A stretch of DNA of 34,344 bases from Fidelibacterota bacterium (GTDB lineage Bacteria > Pseudomonadota > Alphaproteobacteria > Rhodospirillales > Rhodospirillaceae): positions 1 to 34,344 of the forward strand of contig CANJOI010000008.1 of assembly GCA_947475365.1 (NCBI GenBank). The letters are read 5' to 3'. Positions within the stretch are counted from its first letter, which is position 1. Every line of letters begins with the position of its first letter. A program made the translations under genes and the position numbers. Below the pieces are notes generated by a model. The model ran no database searches, had not been told where the DNA came from, and saw only the letters and a program-made list of their open reading frames with translations. This document shows positions 16,651 to 25,702 of this stretch, piece after piece.

Positions 16651-16879
16651 CCAGCTTCTAGGAGCCATGAGGACCGCAGGGATAGCAGCGGACGGATAGA
16701 TTAAGCTACCGGTTGGCCCGGCAATGTGTTTTGACCGCTAACGGCATGGCCCAGGGATTCACTCCTTTATGGCCGGTGGCATACACGCGCGAGTTCGGGA
16801 TTCAGCCGACACACCCCATCCCGTTGCAGAATGAAGTCGCTGCCGCAAAATGTTTCGGCAGAAAAGTGACGACTAACGG

Positions 16880-17269
16880 CTAAGAGGCTTTGCCGAGGCG
16901 GCGGGCACGGGCGGAGGCAAAGCCGTCCATGCCCATGTGCCACTGCAGGGCCACCACGGCGCCCTTCACGGGCTGGATGAAGCCGAAGCTCATCACCGCC
17001 GCCACCGGCAGCAGCGTGGCGGCGTAGATCCAGTAAGCCGGCTTATACGCCACTTCCATCCACAGGATCATGGACAACAGCACATGCCCGACCATGAACA
17101 CCACGATATAGGCGGGCAGGTCGTCGGCGTTGTGATGATGCAGCTCCTCGCCGCAGGCGGTGCAGGTTTCACGCACTTTCAGGAAGGCGCGGAAGGCCTG
17201 GCCTTCGCCACAGGACGGGCAACGGCAACGGAAACCACGGGCGAGCGACTGAAAGAGCGACATGCGCAT
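16880..17269 (-). CDS. DUF983 family membrane protein
   Basis: 129 residues. The N-terminus carries the family's zinc-ribbon-like cysteines, RCRCPSCGEG and CTACGEEL, followed by two hydrophobic helices (YIVVFMVGHVLLSMILWM and WIYAATLLPVAAVMSFGF). DUF983 proteins are small inner-membrane proteins of alphaproteobacteria without established function. The start could be the ATG at 17269 or that at 17263; an in-frame non-ATG extension to 17314 would run through an 11-bp hairpin and is rejected. It is transcribed in the same direction as the upstream cupin gene, 93 bases away. Confidence 0.85.
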   Translation of the reverse strand: MRMSLFQSLARGFRCRCPSCGEGQAFRAFLKVRETCTACGEELHHHNADDLPAYIVVFMVGHVLLSMILWMEVAYKPAYWIYAATLLPVAAVMSFGFIQPVKGAVVALQWHMGMDGFASARARRLGKAS

Positions 17270-17284
17270 ATTTCTAAGACAGCG

Positions 17285-17312
17285 GCCGGAGCGGCGCAAA
17301 TGCCGCTCCGGC
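17285..17312. repeat. Perfect 11-bp hairpin upstream of the DUF983 gene
   Basis: Arms 17285-17295 and 17302-17312 with a 6-base loop. It sits 15 bases before the DUF983 ATG and 50 bases after the cupin stop on the minus strand. No T-run follows, so it may be a leader structure or a weak transcription barrier between the two genes. Confidence 0.45.
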
Positions 17313-17362
17313 ACACGAGCAATGCGGGCTTTGCGTAGCGGAAGCCCCTGAAAACAAACGTG

Positions 17363-17860
17363 TTACGGCCAATTGGCGGGCGCGGGCCGCGGCACGTGCA
17401 ACGTCATCAGGACAATCGGAGCGCCGCCGCCGGGGATTACTTGGTGGGGGGTATTCTCCGGCACGATCAAGAGATCGCCTTTGCTCACCGCCTGCGGCTT
17501 ACCGTCGGCAATAGAGGCCCCGTTGAGGTTGGCGGCGTTGGTGCGCTTCTCGTCCACCAGCTTGCCGCCGGTCACGATGGTGCCGCTGCCTTCCAACACA
17601 TACATCACCTCCGCGTCCTTCTCATGCACGGCGGCGGGCGACGTGCCGGGGCGGTATTCCAGGCTGACATTGTAGGGCGCGACCGAGGCCATGGGCACAA
17701 TCACCAGCGGTTGATCGCCTTTGCGTTCCGCCTTCGCCTTGGCGATCAGGGCTGGAATGTCGGCGCCGGCGGCGAATGACTTCATCATCGGCGGCGCGCT
17801 CTGCGCGAAAGCGCCGGCGCTCAGCAAGGTTGCGGCAACGGCAAGAACGACGAAACGCAT
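17363..17860 (-). CDS. Secreted cupin-domain protein
   Basis: 165 residues with a signal peptide (MRFVVLAVAATLLSAGAFAQ). The cupin fold is visible: motif 1 in the region EYRPGTSPAAVHEKDAEVMYVLEGSGTIVTGG and motif 2 in KGDLLIVPENTPHQVIPGGG. The single His and Glu/Asp in motif 1 and the His in PENTPH suggest a metal site. No specific enzyme activity can be assigned. GGGGACC precedes the ATG. It is divergent from the DUF938 methyltransferase gene at 17952. Confidence 0.85.
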   Translation of the reverse strand: MRFVVLAVAATLLSAGAFAQSAPPMMKSFAAGADIPALIAKAKAERKGDQPLVIVPMASVAPYNVSLEYRPGTSPAAVHEKDAEVMYVLEGSGTIVTGGKLVDEKRTNAANLNGASIADGKPQAVSKGDLLIVPENTPHQVIPGGGAPIVLMTLHVPRPAPANWP

Positions 17861-17951
17861 GGCGGTCCCCTTTCCCAGGATTGGTCCGGCGCAATCCTGG
17901 ATAACTTGGCGCGCCCTTGCAAGAACCGTTCAGGCCCGCGAGACTGTCGCT

Positions 17952-18563
17952 ATGACCACGTCCCTCGTGATTCCACCTGCGTCGCAGCGCAACGCCGATC
18001 CCATCCGCACACAGCTCGACCGCATCCTCGCCCCGGCGCGGGCGCGCAAAGGCCTGGTGCTGGAGATCGCGGCGGGATCCGGCTACCACGCCGCGGTGTT
18101 CGCGGGCGCGTTCCCCGAACTCACCTGGCAGCCCACCGATGCGGACGCGGGCGCGCGGGAGAATATTACCGCCCATGTGGCCGCTGCCGGCCTCGCCAAC
18201 CTCAAGGCGCCCCTGGCCCTCGATGTCGAGGCGCCGTGGCCGGTAGCGCGCGCCGACGCCATCCTGTGCGTCAACATGATCCATATCTCGCCCTGGACCG
18301 CGACCCTGGCGTTGTTCGCGGGCGCCGCCAAAGTGCTGGGCGACGATGGCGTGCTGGTGACCTACGGCCCCTATTCCATCGACGGCGACTATCTTGCGCC
18401 AAGCAACCTGGACTTCGACGCCTCGCTCAAGAGCCGCAATCCGGCCTGGGGCATCCGCGACGTGAGCGCCGTGGCGGGCGTGGCGGCTGACAACGGCCTG
18501 GTTCTGCGCGAGACCATCCACATGCCGGCCAACAATCTCATTTTGTTTTTCGCGCGGGCCTGA
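17952..18563 (+). CDS. DUF938 family, SAM-dependent methyltransferase-like protein
   Basis: 203 residues. It has a class I methyltransferase fold: LVLEIAAGSGYHAAVFAGAFP (motif I), WQPTDAD (motif II), ILCVNMIHISPW (motif IV) and LVTYGPYSIDGDYLAPSN, all characteristic of DUF938. The substrate is unknown. The ATG at 17952 was chosen because upstream in-frame codons run antisense through the cupin gene. The 3' end faces recQ, with a small inverted repeat between the two stops. Confidence 0.88.
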   Translation: MTTSLVIPPASQRNADPIRTQLDRILAPARARKGLVLEIAAGSGYHAAVFAGAFPELTWQPTDADAGARENITAHVAAAGLANLKAPLALDVEAPWPVARADAILCVNMIHISPWTATLALFAGAAKVLGDDGVLVTYGPYSIDGDYLAPSNLDFDASLKSRNPAWGIRDVSAVAGVAADNGLVLRETIHMPANNLILFFARA

Positions 18564-18582
18564 CAGGCCTTCGGCGCGGGGC

Positions 18583-18603
18583 GGGTTTGCCGCACGGAAA
18601 CCC
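18583..18603. terminator. Possible bidirectional terminator between DUF938 gene and recQ
   Basis: GGGTTT at 18583-18588 and AAACCC at 18598-18603 form a stem that can extend inwards with a CCG/CGG pair after one bulge. It lies between two convergent stop codons. There is no long T-tract on either strand, so the call rests on position and symmetry. Confidence 0.35.
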
Positions 18604-18660
18604 AAGTGCAGGGCTGATCGGTCCATCCGCACACTGGGTCCGTGGCTTCGCTACGCGCGC

Positions 18661-20445
<1,785 letters not shown>

Positions 20446-20592
20446 TCGGGCGCCGGGCGACGGGGGAAAAATCAAGGGCGCGCACCCTAACACACCGCGC
20501 AATAAAGCCCGCAACCGCGGTGTTTTGGCTATCGGCGGCCTGAAAGGCGAGGCTACACTGCCCGCGGAGTCTTGAGCCTTGGGGAGGGGATC

Positions 20593-21924
20593 ATGGCGGA
20601 AGCGGTTCTGACGGGCGTCACGGACGCGGAAAGTGCTGTCGGCCAGCGGGCCATGCGGCGCATCACCAACCGGCTCATCATCTTCCTCGCCCTTTGCTAC
20701 TTCATCTCCTACCTGGATCGGGTCAACGTCGGTTTCGCCGCGTTGACCATGAACAAGGACATCGGGCTCAGCGCCACCGCCTTCGGATTGGGCGGCGGAC
20801 TTTTCTTCATCGGGTATTTCCTGTTCGGCGTGCCCAGCAACATCATGCTGGAGCGCATCGGCGCGCGGCGCTGGATGGCGATCCTGATGGTGTGTTGGGG
20901 TTTTGCCTCCATGGGCATGTCGCTGGTGCGGGGTCCGACCTCGTTCGGCGTCGCCCGCCTGATCGTCGGCCTCGCGGAAGCCGGGTTCTACCCCGGCGTG
21001 ATTCTCTACTTCACCTACTGGGTGCCCAAGGAAAACCGCGCCAAGCTGGTGGGCATGTTCTCGCTCGCCGGTCCGGTGGCGACCATGACCGGCGCGCCGC
21101 TCTCAAGCCATGTCATCGAATGGATGAACGGGGTGAATGGCATGGCCGGTTGGCAGTGGATGTTCATCATCGAAGCGGCGCCGGCGGTCCTGCTTGGCGT
21201 CGCCGCCATCTGGCTGCTGCCGGACCGGCCGGCCCACGCCGCGTGGCTGGCCGCCGACGAGCGCGTATGGCTGGAAGAAAAACTGCGCGAGGAACGCGAA
21301 GCCGTCGCGGCCCAGAGCCACATCAATCCGCCGTGGTGGCAGCCCTTGCTCGACGTCGATGTCCTGGTGCTGGGCCTGCTCTACACCGGCGCCACGGTCG
21401 GCACCTATGGCATGTCCCTGTGGCTGCCGACGATCATCAAGTCCCACGGCATGTCCACCACCGAGACCGGCTGGCTGACGTCGATCCCGTTCGGGCTCGC
21501 AGCCCTGGGCATGGTGTTGTGGGGCGCCCAGTCCGACAAAGCCGGCGAGCGCATGTGGCATACCCTCGCCTGCCTCCTGCTGGCGGCGACCGGCTTGACC
21601 GCCAGCATCTTCGCGGCGCTGTACTCCGACGGCCTGCTGCCGGTGATGGTGTCGCTGACCGCGGCGACCATCGGCGTCTACTCCCTGCGCGGGCCGTTCT
21701 GGGCGCTGTGTACGCAGTGGCTGCCCGCCGCCACCGCCGGGGCGGGCTTCGCCGCCATCAACGCCATCGGCAATCTGGGGGGCTTCGTGGGGCCCTTCGC
21801 CATCGGCGCCATCAAGGACAAGACCGGCAGCTATGCCTGGACCACCCTGCCGTTGATCGCCTTCGGGGTCATGGCTGTGTCGGTGACCTTGCTGCGGCAT
21901 CGCGTCCGCCAAAAACACCTCTAA
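20593..21924 (+). CDS. MFS transporter, anion:cation symporter (ACS) type
   Basis: 443 residues with about twelve hydrophobic helices. The N-terminal segment RLIIFLALCYFISYLDRVNVGFAA is the hallmark of the ACS/phthalate-permease group, which imports organic anions such as tartrate, glucarate or aromatic acids. Other family segments are GLAEAGFYPGVILYFTYW and the second-half GFAAINAIGNLGGFVGPF. The substrate is unknown; there is no catabolic operon immediately beside it, although the phenylacetate cluster lies about 1.5 kb downstream. The ATG at 20593 was chosen because a GGGGAGGGG ribosome-binding site precedes it. Confidence 0.9.
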   Translation: MAEAVLTGVTDAESAVGQRAMRRITNRLIIFLALCYFISYLDRVNVGFAALTMNKDIGLSATAFGLGGGLFFIGYFLFGVPSNIMLERIGARRWMAILMVCWGFASMGMSLVRGPTSFGVARLIVGLAEAGFYPGVILYFTYWVPKENRAKLVGMFSLAGPVATMTGAPLSSHVIEWMNGVNGMAGWQWMFIIEAAPAVLLGVAAIWLLPDRPAHAAWLAADERVWLEEKLREEREAVAAQSHINPPWWQPLLDVDVLVLGLLYTGATVGTYGMSLWLPTIIKSHGMSTTETGWLTSIPFGLAALGMVLWGAQSDKAGERMWHTLACLLLAATGLTASIFAALYSDGLLPVMVSLTAATIGVYSLRGPFWALCTQWLPAATAGAGFAAINAIGNLGGFVGPFAIGAIKDKTGSYAWTTLPLIAFGVMAVSVTLLRHRVRQKHL

Positions 21925-21997
21925 CACCAGCGCGCTAGCCATCGCGGGGAAAATTCTCGCATAAAAACAATCACATGACCCCCGTCCTGCAGGGGTT

Positions 21998-22015
21998 TAC
22001 CTTGCCCCCAAGGTA
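21998..22015 (+). promoter_or_regulatory. Palindromic operator candidate upstream of the peroxiredoxin gene
   Basis: TACCTTG-CCCC-CAAGGTA is a perfect 7-bp inverted repeat with a 4-base spacer in an A+T-rich promoter region. It abuts a TATAAA (22017-22022), and a TATAAT follows at 22033-22038. Its form suits a dimeric regulator. I cannot match it to a known OxyR or Rrf2 site. Confidence 0.45.
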
Positions 22016-22074
22016 GTATAAATTGGAATGATTATAATTTGCGTCAAAACCCCTGAGCTCCAAGGAGAGACTTC

Positions 22075-22614
22075 GTGATCAATCGCAGACTGCCCGACGT
22101 GACGTTCAAGACCCGCGTGCATGACCCGGCCGTGGAAGGCCCCAACCCCTTCCGCTGGCAGGACCGCACCACGGGCGATCTGTTCGCGGGCAAGCGCGTG
22201 GTGGTGTTCTCACTGCCCGGCGCTTTCACGCCGACCTGCTCCAACAAGCAGTGCCCGTCCTATGACCTGGCCTACGCCGAAATGAAAAAGCACGGCGTCG
22301 ATGAGGTCTATTGCATCAGCGTCAACGACGCCTTCGTCATGTTCCAGTGGGGTAAGTCCATGAACGTGAAGAACGTGAAGCTGATCCCCGATGGCAACGG
22401 CACCTTCACCCGCCGCATCGGCATGCTGATCGACAAGTCGCACCTGGGCTTCGGCTACCGTAGTTGGAGATATTCCATGGTCGTCAACGACGGCGTGATC
22501 GAGAAGTGGTTCGAGGAACCCGGCATCAACGATACCGGCACCGACCAGGACCCCTATGAGGTCACCGATCCCGACACCATGCTCAACTACCTGAAGACCG
22601 CGAAGCCCGTCTAA
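22075..22614 (+). CDS. Peroxiredoxin, Prx5-like
   Basis: 179 residues. The peroxidatic site is PGAFTPTCSNKQCP with Cys55 in the PxxxTxxC motif. A second cysteine at 60, five residues later, matches the spacing of resolving cysteines in BCP/PrxQ-type enzymes although the overall sequence is Prx5-like (NDAFVMFQWGK, LIPDGNGTFTRRIGM, YSMVVNDGVIEKW). It reduces hydrogen peroxide or organic peroxides in the cytoplasm. Start is the GTG at 22075, fixed by AAGGAG eight bases upstream. It is monocistronic, with an A+T-rich promoter region carrying a palindrome. The CreA gene is convergent. Confidence 0.92.
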   Translation: MINRRLPDVTFKTRVHDPAVEGPNPFRWQDRTTGDLFAGKRVVVFSLPGAFTPTCSNKQCPSYDLAYAEMKKHGVDEVYCISVNDAFVMFQWGKSMNVKNVKLIPDGNGTFTRRIGMLIDKSHLGFGYRSWRYSMVVNDGVIEKWFEEPGINDTGTDQDPYEVTDPDTMLNYLKTAKPV

Positions 22615-22624
22615 CTTTTAATCG

Positions 22625-22673
22625 GCGCGTGTCCCGGGCGGAAAACCAGTTCCCACTTTTCCTGGACACGCGC
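22625..22673 (-). repeat. Palindromic intergenic repeat, copy 1 (downstream of creA)
   Basis: A 49-base element with perfect 10-bp ends GCGCGTGTCC and GGACACGCGC. Its minus-strand reading contains GGAAAAGTGGGAACTGGTTT. It abuts the creA stop codon. It matches copy 2 at 23263-23308 in its ends and in the AAAAGTGG core, in inverted orientation, and resembles palindromes with an AAAAGTGGGAACCGGTTTTC core known from Rhizobiales genomes. Confidence 0.75.
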
Positions 22674-23161
22674 TACTTCGCTTCGGAATTTTTTGACTCG
22701 GACCCCCAAGGCATGATCGGCACCGTGCTGATCGAGTTCTTGGGGGAGCCTTCCACGATCCTGTCGGAATAGCTGAGGTACACGAGCGTGTTGTTGGGTT
22801 TGTCGTAGAACCGCACCACCTGCAGCTTCTTGAACAGCCACGAGCGGCTTTCCTTAAAGACGTCTTCGCCGTCCTTGAGGTCCTTCTTCACGGTGATCGG
22901 CCCCACTTGGCGGCAGGCGATGGCCGCATCCGAAGTATCCTCGGCCAGCCCCACCGCCCCGGACATGCCGCCGGTCTTGGCCCGGCTGACGTGACACACC
23001 ACGCCCTCGACCTTCGGGTCCTTAAACGAGTCCACGCAGATCTTGTCGTTGGCGAGGCCCAGCATGCGGAAGGTCGTGGAAACACAGCCCACGTCCTCAC
23101 CTCGCGCGGCTGCCGCGCTCATAAGGACCGCCACAGCGGCAACCGGAAATGACAGCTTCAT
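22673..23161 (-). CDS. creA: CreA family periplasmic protein
   Basis: 162 residues with signal peptide (to about AARG, residue 21). The conserved CreA core is evident: VSTTFRMLGLANDKICVDSFKDPKVEGV, CHVSRAKTGG, GLAEDTSDAAIACRQVGPI. E. coli CreA has a similar length; its function is poorly defined. AAAGGAG lies upstream of the ATG. A weak promoter-like pair (TTGCCA, 18 bases, CATAAG; complement of 23188-23217) lies in front. The gene is bracketed by two related palindromic repeats, one touching its stop codon and one upstream. Confidence 0.93.
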   Translation of the reverse strand: MKLSFPVAAVAVLMSAAAARGEDVGCVSTTFRMLGLANDKICVDSFKDPKVEGVVCHVSRAKTGGMSGAVGLAEDTSDAAIACRQVGPITVKKDLKDGEDVFKESRSWLFKKLQVVRFYDKPNNTLVYLSYSDRIVEGSPKNSISTVPIMPWGSESKNSEAK

Positions 23162-23262
23162 GGCGGCTCTCCTTTTGACCCAAGCATCTTATGTAGGCCG
23201 GTCCGCGGAGATGGCAACAGCCGTCAGCCGGAGGTTTTACCGCCCGGGGGCAAAAGTACTTT

Positions 23263-23308
23263 CGCGTGTCCAAGAAAAGTGGAAAGCGCCTCTCCGTTCG
23301 GACACGCG
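23263..23308 (+). repeat. Palindromic intergenic repeat, copy 2 (upstream of creA)
   Basis: A 46-base element with perfect 9-bp ends CGCGTGTCC and GGACACGCG. The plus-strand reading contains AAGAAAAGTGGAAAGCGCC, which aligns with the minus-strand reading of copy 1. It lies 8 bases beyond the stop of the hydratase/dehydrogenase gene and could also serve that transcript as a 3' structure. Confidence 0.75.
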
Positions 23309-23316
23309 ACCCAAAT

Positions 23317-25386
23317 TTAGGCCTGCTTGAGCAGCCAGGCCGCCGGCGTCCACCATTTGCCGAACGGCCCTGCCGCCTGCTGCTTGATGAAGTCGATCAC
23401 CTTGGGCCAGCCGGTCAGCTCGGCGTGGAACATGGGCCCGCCGCGATAGCGCGGGAAGCCGTAGCCGTTCACATAGGTCACGTCGATGTCGCCGGCGCGC
23501 TGGGCGATGCCTTCCTCGATGATATGCGCGCCTTCCGCCACCATGGCGAAGATGCAGCGGGAGACGATCTCTTCGGCGGTGATGTCGCGTGGGATCACGC
23601 CATGGGCGGCGCGCGCCTTGGCCACCAGGTCGTCGACCATGGGATTGGGCGCGGGCTCCTTGGCGTCCTTCTCATATTTATAAAAGCCTGAGCCGGTCTT
23701 CTGGCCCAGGTGCCCGGCTTCGACCAGGGCTTCGTGCACAATGAAGGCGGTGGGCTCGAAGGTGCCCGGCGCCATCTCCTTGCGCGCCTTGTAGCCGATG
23801 TCGATACCGGCGAGATCAGCCACCGCGAACGGCCCCATGGCCATGCCGAAGCCCTTGAGCACCTTGTCCACCTGGGACGGGGTGGCCCCTTCCAGCAGCA
23901 ACAAACCAGCCTCGCGGTTATAGGCGCGTAAGATCCGGTTGCCGATGAAGCCATGGCAGACGCCGGCCACCACCGGAATCTTGCCGGTCTTGCCGGCGAT
24001 ATTCATGGCGGTCGCCAGCACGTCCGGCGCGGTCTTGGCCGCGTTCACCACTTCCAGGAGCTTCATGATGTTGGCCGGGCTGAAGTAGTGCAGGCCCACC
24101 ACATCCTGGGGCCGCGCGGTCACGGCGGCGATGGCGTTGATGTCGAGGTATGAGGTGTTGGTGGCGAGAATCGCGCCGGGCTTGGCCACGGCGTCGAGCT
24201 TCTTGAAGATGTCTTCCTTCACCGCCATGGATTCAAACGCGGCTTCGATGATGAGATCGGCGTCCGCCAGCGCGGCATAGTCGGTGGAACCGGAAACGCG
24301 CGCGATGCGTTCGTCGGCGGCCTCGCGGGTGAGGCGCCCGGCCTTTACGGAGCCCTCGTAGTTCTGTTTCACGCGGTCGAGGCCTTTGGCGAGCGCCTCG
24401 GGCGACATCTCGATCAGGGTCACCGGAATCTTCGCGTCCGCATAGGTGATGGCGATGCCGGTGCCCATGGTGCCGGCGCCGATGATACCGACCGTGGTGA
24501 TCTTGCGCGCAGCCGCGGCGGCGGCGGGGCCTTCCAGCTTCTTGACGGTGCGTTCGGCCAGGAACATGTGCCGCAACGCCCGGCCTTCAGGGCTTTCCTT
24601 CATGTCCAGGAACGCCTGGCGGTCCTCGGCGAAACCATCCTTGAACGACTTGGTGAGCGTACGGCCAAGGAGCGCCAGGGCTTTGGCGGGCGCGGAGCCC
24701 AGCGCCCGCTGCTTCTTGGCGGCGGGCTCAACGGCGGCAATGGCGGCGGCAACCGCGCTCGCGTCCGGCGTGGGCCGGCGCGACAGGCGGCGTTTGTCCA
24801 GGTCTTCGCCTATGGCGGCGCGGGCTTTTTCGATGGCGGCGGCAAGCACGTCGCCTTCCACGATCTGGTCGATGAGTCCAAGGGCCAGCGCTTTCTTGGC
24901 GTCGATGATATTGCCGGTGAGGATCATCTCGATGGCGGCGGTCACGTCGATCAAACGCGGCAGGTACTGCGTGGCGCCGGCGCCCGGGACGATCCCGAGC
25001 TTGATCTCAGGCGTGCCGAACTGGGTGGCTGGAGATGCCAGCCGGTAGTGCGACGCCAAGGCCACTTCAACGCCACCGCCCAGGGCCTGACCCTCGATAG
25101 CCGCCACCACCGGCTTGGCCGACGCTTCGATTCCGAAGATGACGTCGGGCAGGATCGGCGGCGGCGTACCCTGTTCGCGCAGGTCGGCGCCGGCGATGAA
25201 CACCTTGTTGCCGCCGGTGATGACGATGGCCTTCACCGAGGCTTCGGCGTTGGCCCATGTGATGCCATCGATAAGCCCCTGGCGCACATCCTGGCCGAGG
25301 GCGTTGACGGGCGGGCTGTCGACACGAAGAACAGCCACATCGCCGGAGATTTCGCGCCTAACTACAGACATGGAATTCACAGACAT
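23317..25386 (-). CDS. Fused enoyl-CoA hydratase / 3-hydroxyacyl-CoA dehydrogenase
   Basis: 689 residues. The N-terminal crotonase domain (about 1-200) has the oxyanion-hole segment FIAGADL, and the acids lie in GGGVEVAL and PEIKLGIVPGAGATQ. The C-terminal dehydrogenase (about 300-680) has the NAD-binding GIIGAGTMGTGIAI, catalytic GLHYFSPANIMKLLEVV and CHGFIGNRI. It converts 2-enoyl-CoA to 3-oxoacyl-CoA in two steps. Its place at the end of a paa operon that lacks paaF and paaH suggests it handles 2,3-dehydroadipyl-CoA and 3-hydroxyadipyl-CoA (inference); a general beta-oxidation enzyme is the alternative. Its ATG at 25386 shares one base with the upstream stop (TGATG). A second in-frame ATG exists at 25371. 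Confidence 0.92.
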   Translation of the reverse strand: MSVNSMSVVRREISGDVAVLRVDSPPVNALGQDVRQGLIDGITWANAEASVKAIVITGGNKVFIAGADLREQGTPPPILPDVIFGIEASAKPVVAAIEGQALGGGVEVALASHYRLASPATQFGTPEIKLGIVPGAGATQYLPRLIDVTAAIEMILTGNIIDAKKALALGLIDQIVEGDVLAAAIEKARAAIGEDLDKRRLSRRPTPDASAVAAAIAAVEPAAKKQRALGSAPAKALALLGRTLTKSFKDGFAEDRQAFLDMKESPEGRALRHMFLAERTVKKLEGPAAAAAARKITTVGIIGAGTMGTGIAITYADAKIPVTLIEMSPEALAKGLDRVKQNYEGSVKAGRLTREAADERIARVSGSTDYAALADADLIIEAAFESMAVKEDIFKKLDAVAKPGAILATNTSYLDINAIAAVTARPQDVVGLHYFSPANIMKLLEVVNAAKTAPDVLATAMNIAGKTGKIPVVAGVCHGFIGNRILRAYNREAGLLLLEGATPSQVDKVLKGFGMAMGPFAVADLAGIDIGYKARKEMAPGTFEPTAFIVHEALVEAGHLGQKTGSGFYKYEKDAKEPAPNPMVDDLVAKARAAHGVIPRDITAEEIVSRCIFAMVAEGAHIIEEGIAQRAGDIDVTYVNGYGFPRYRGGPMFHAELTGWPKVIDFIKQQAAGPFGKWWTPAAWLLKQA

Positions 25387-25691
25387 CAGACTTTTAAAAC
25401 CTCGCCCTTCATCAACGTCACCAGCCCGGCCGCGAAGCTGCCGACATCCTTGCCGGCGGCGGCGTTCTCGGGGCTTTTCATGGCCGCTTTATACGAGGCT
25501 TCATCGGCGAAATACATCTCCGCCAGCAGGAAATTGCCCTGCTCGCCCATGAGGGTGTTCACGATCTTGGTGAGTTCAACCTTCTGTAATCCCGGCAACT
25601 TGTGCACCAGCGGCACATGGATGTCCCGGTAGTGGGCCATGAAGGCATCCGGCTCCTCGGGGGTCTTATAGAGCGCGATCAGCTTGTACAT
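25386..25691 (-). CDS. EthD-domain small protein in the paa operon
   Basis: 101 residues, compact ferredoxin-like alpha+beta barrel type. MYKLIALYKTPEEPDAFMAHYRDIHVPLVHKLPGL matches the EthD signature, in which the H-Y-R-x-x-H-x-P-L segment is most conserved. EthD relatives occur beside aromatic or ether degradation genes; their biochemical role is often undefined. Start is the ATG at 25691 with AAAGGA upstream. It sits 11 bases after paaK and overlaps the fused hydratase/dehydrogenase by one base, so it belongs to the operon. A role in handling a reactive ring-opening intermediate is speculation. Confidence 0.82.
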   Translation of the reverse strand: MYKLIALYKTPEEPDAFMAHYRDIHVPLVHKLPGLQKVELTKIVNTLMGEQGNFLLAEMYFADEASYKAAMKSPENAAAGKDVGSFAAGLVTLMKGEVLKV

Positions 25692-25702
25692 ATTGAGTCC
25701 TT

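Noticed and set aside
14238-16879. Genomic island with integrase, att sites or insertion sequence
   Set aside because: Base composition differs, but no recombinase, transposase, tRNA or flanking direct repeat was found.
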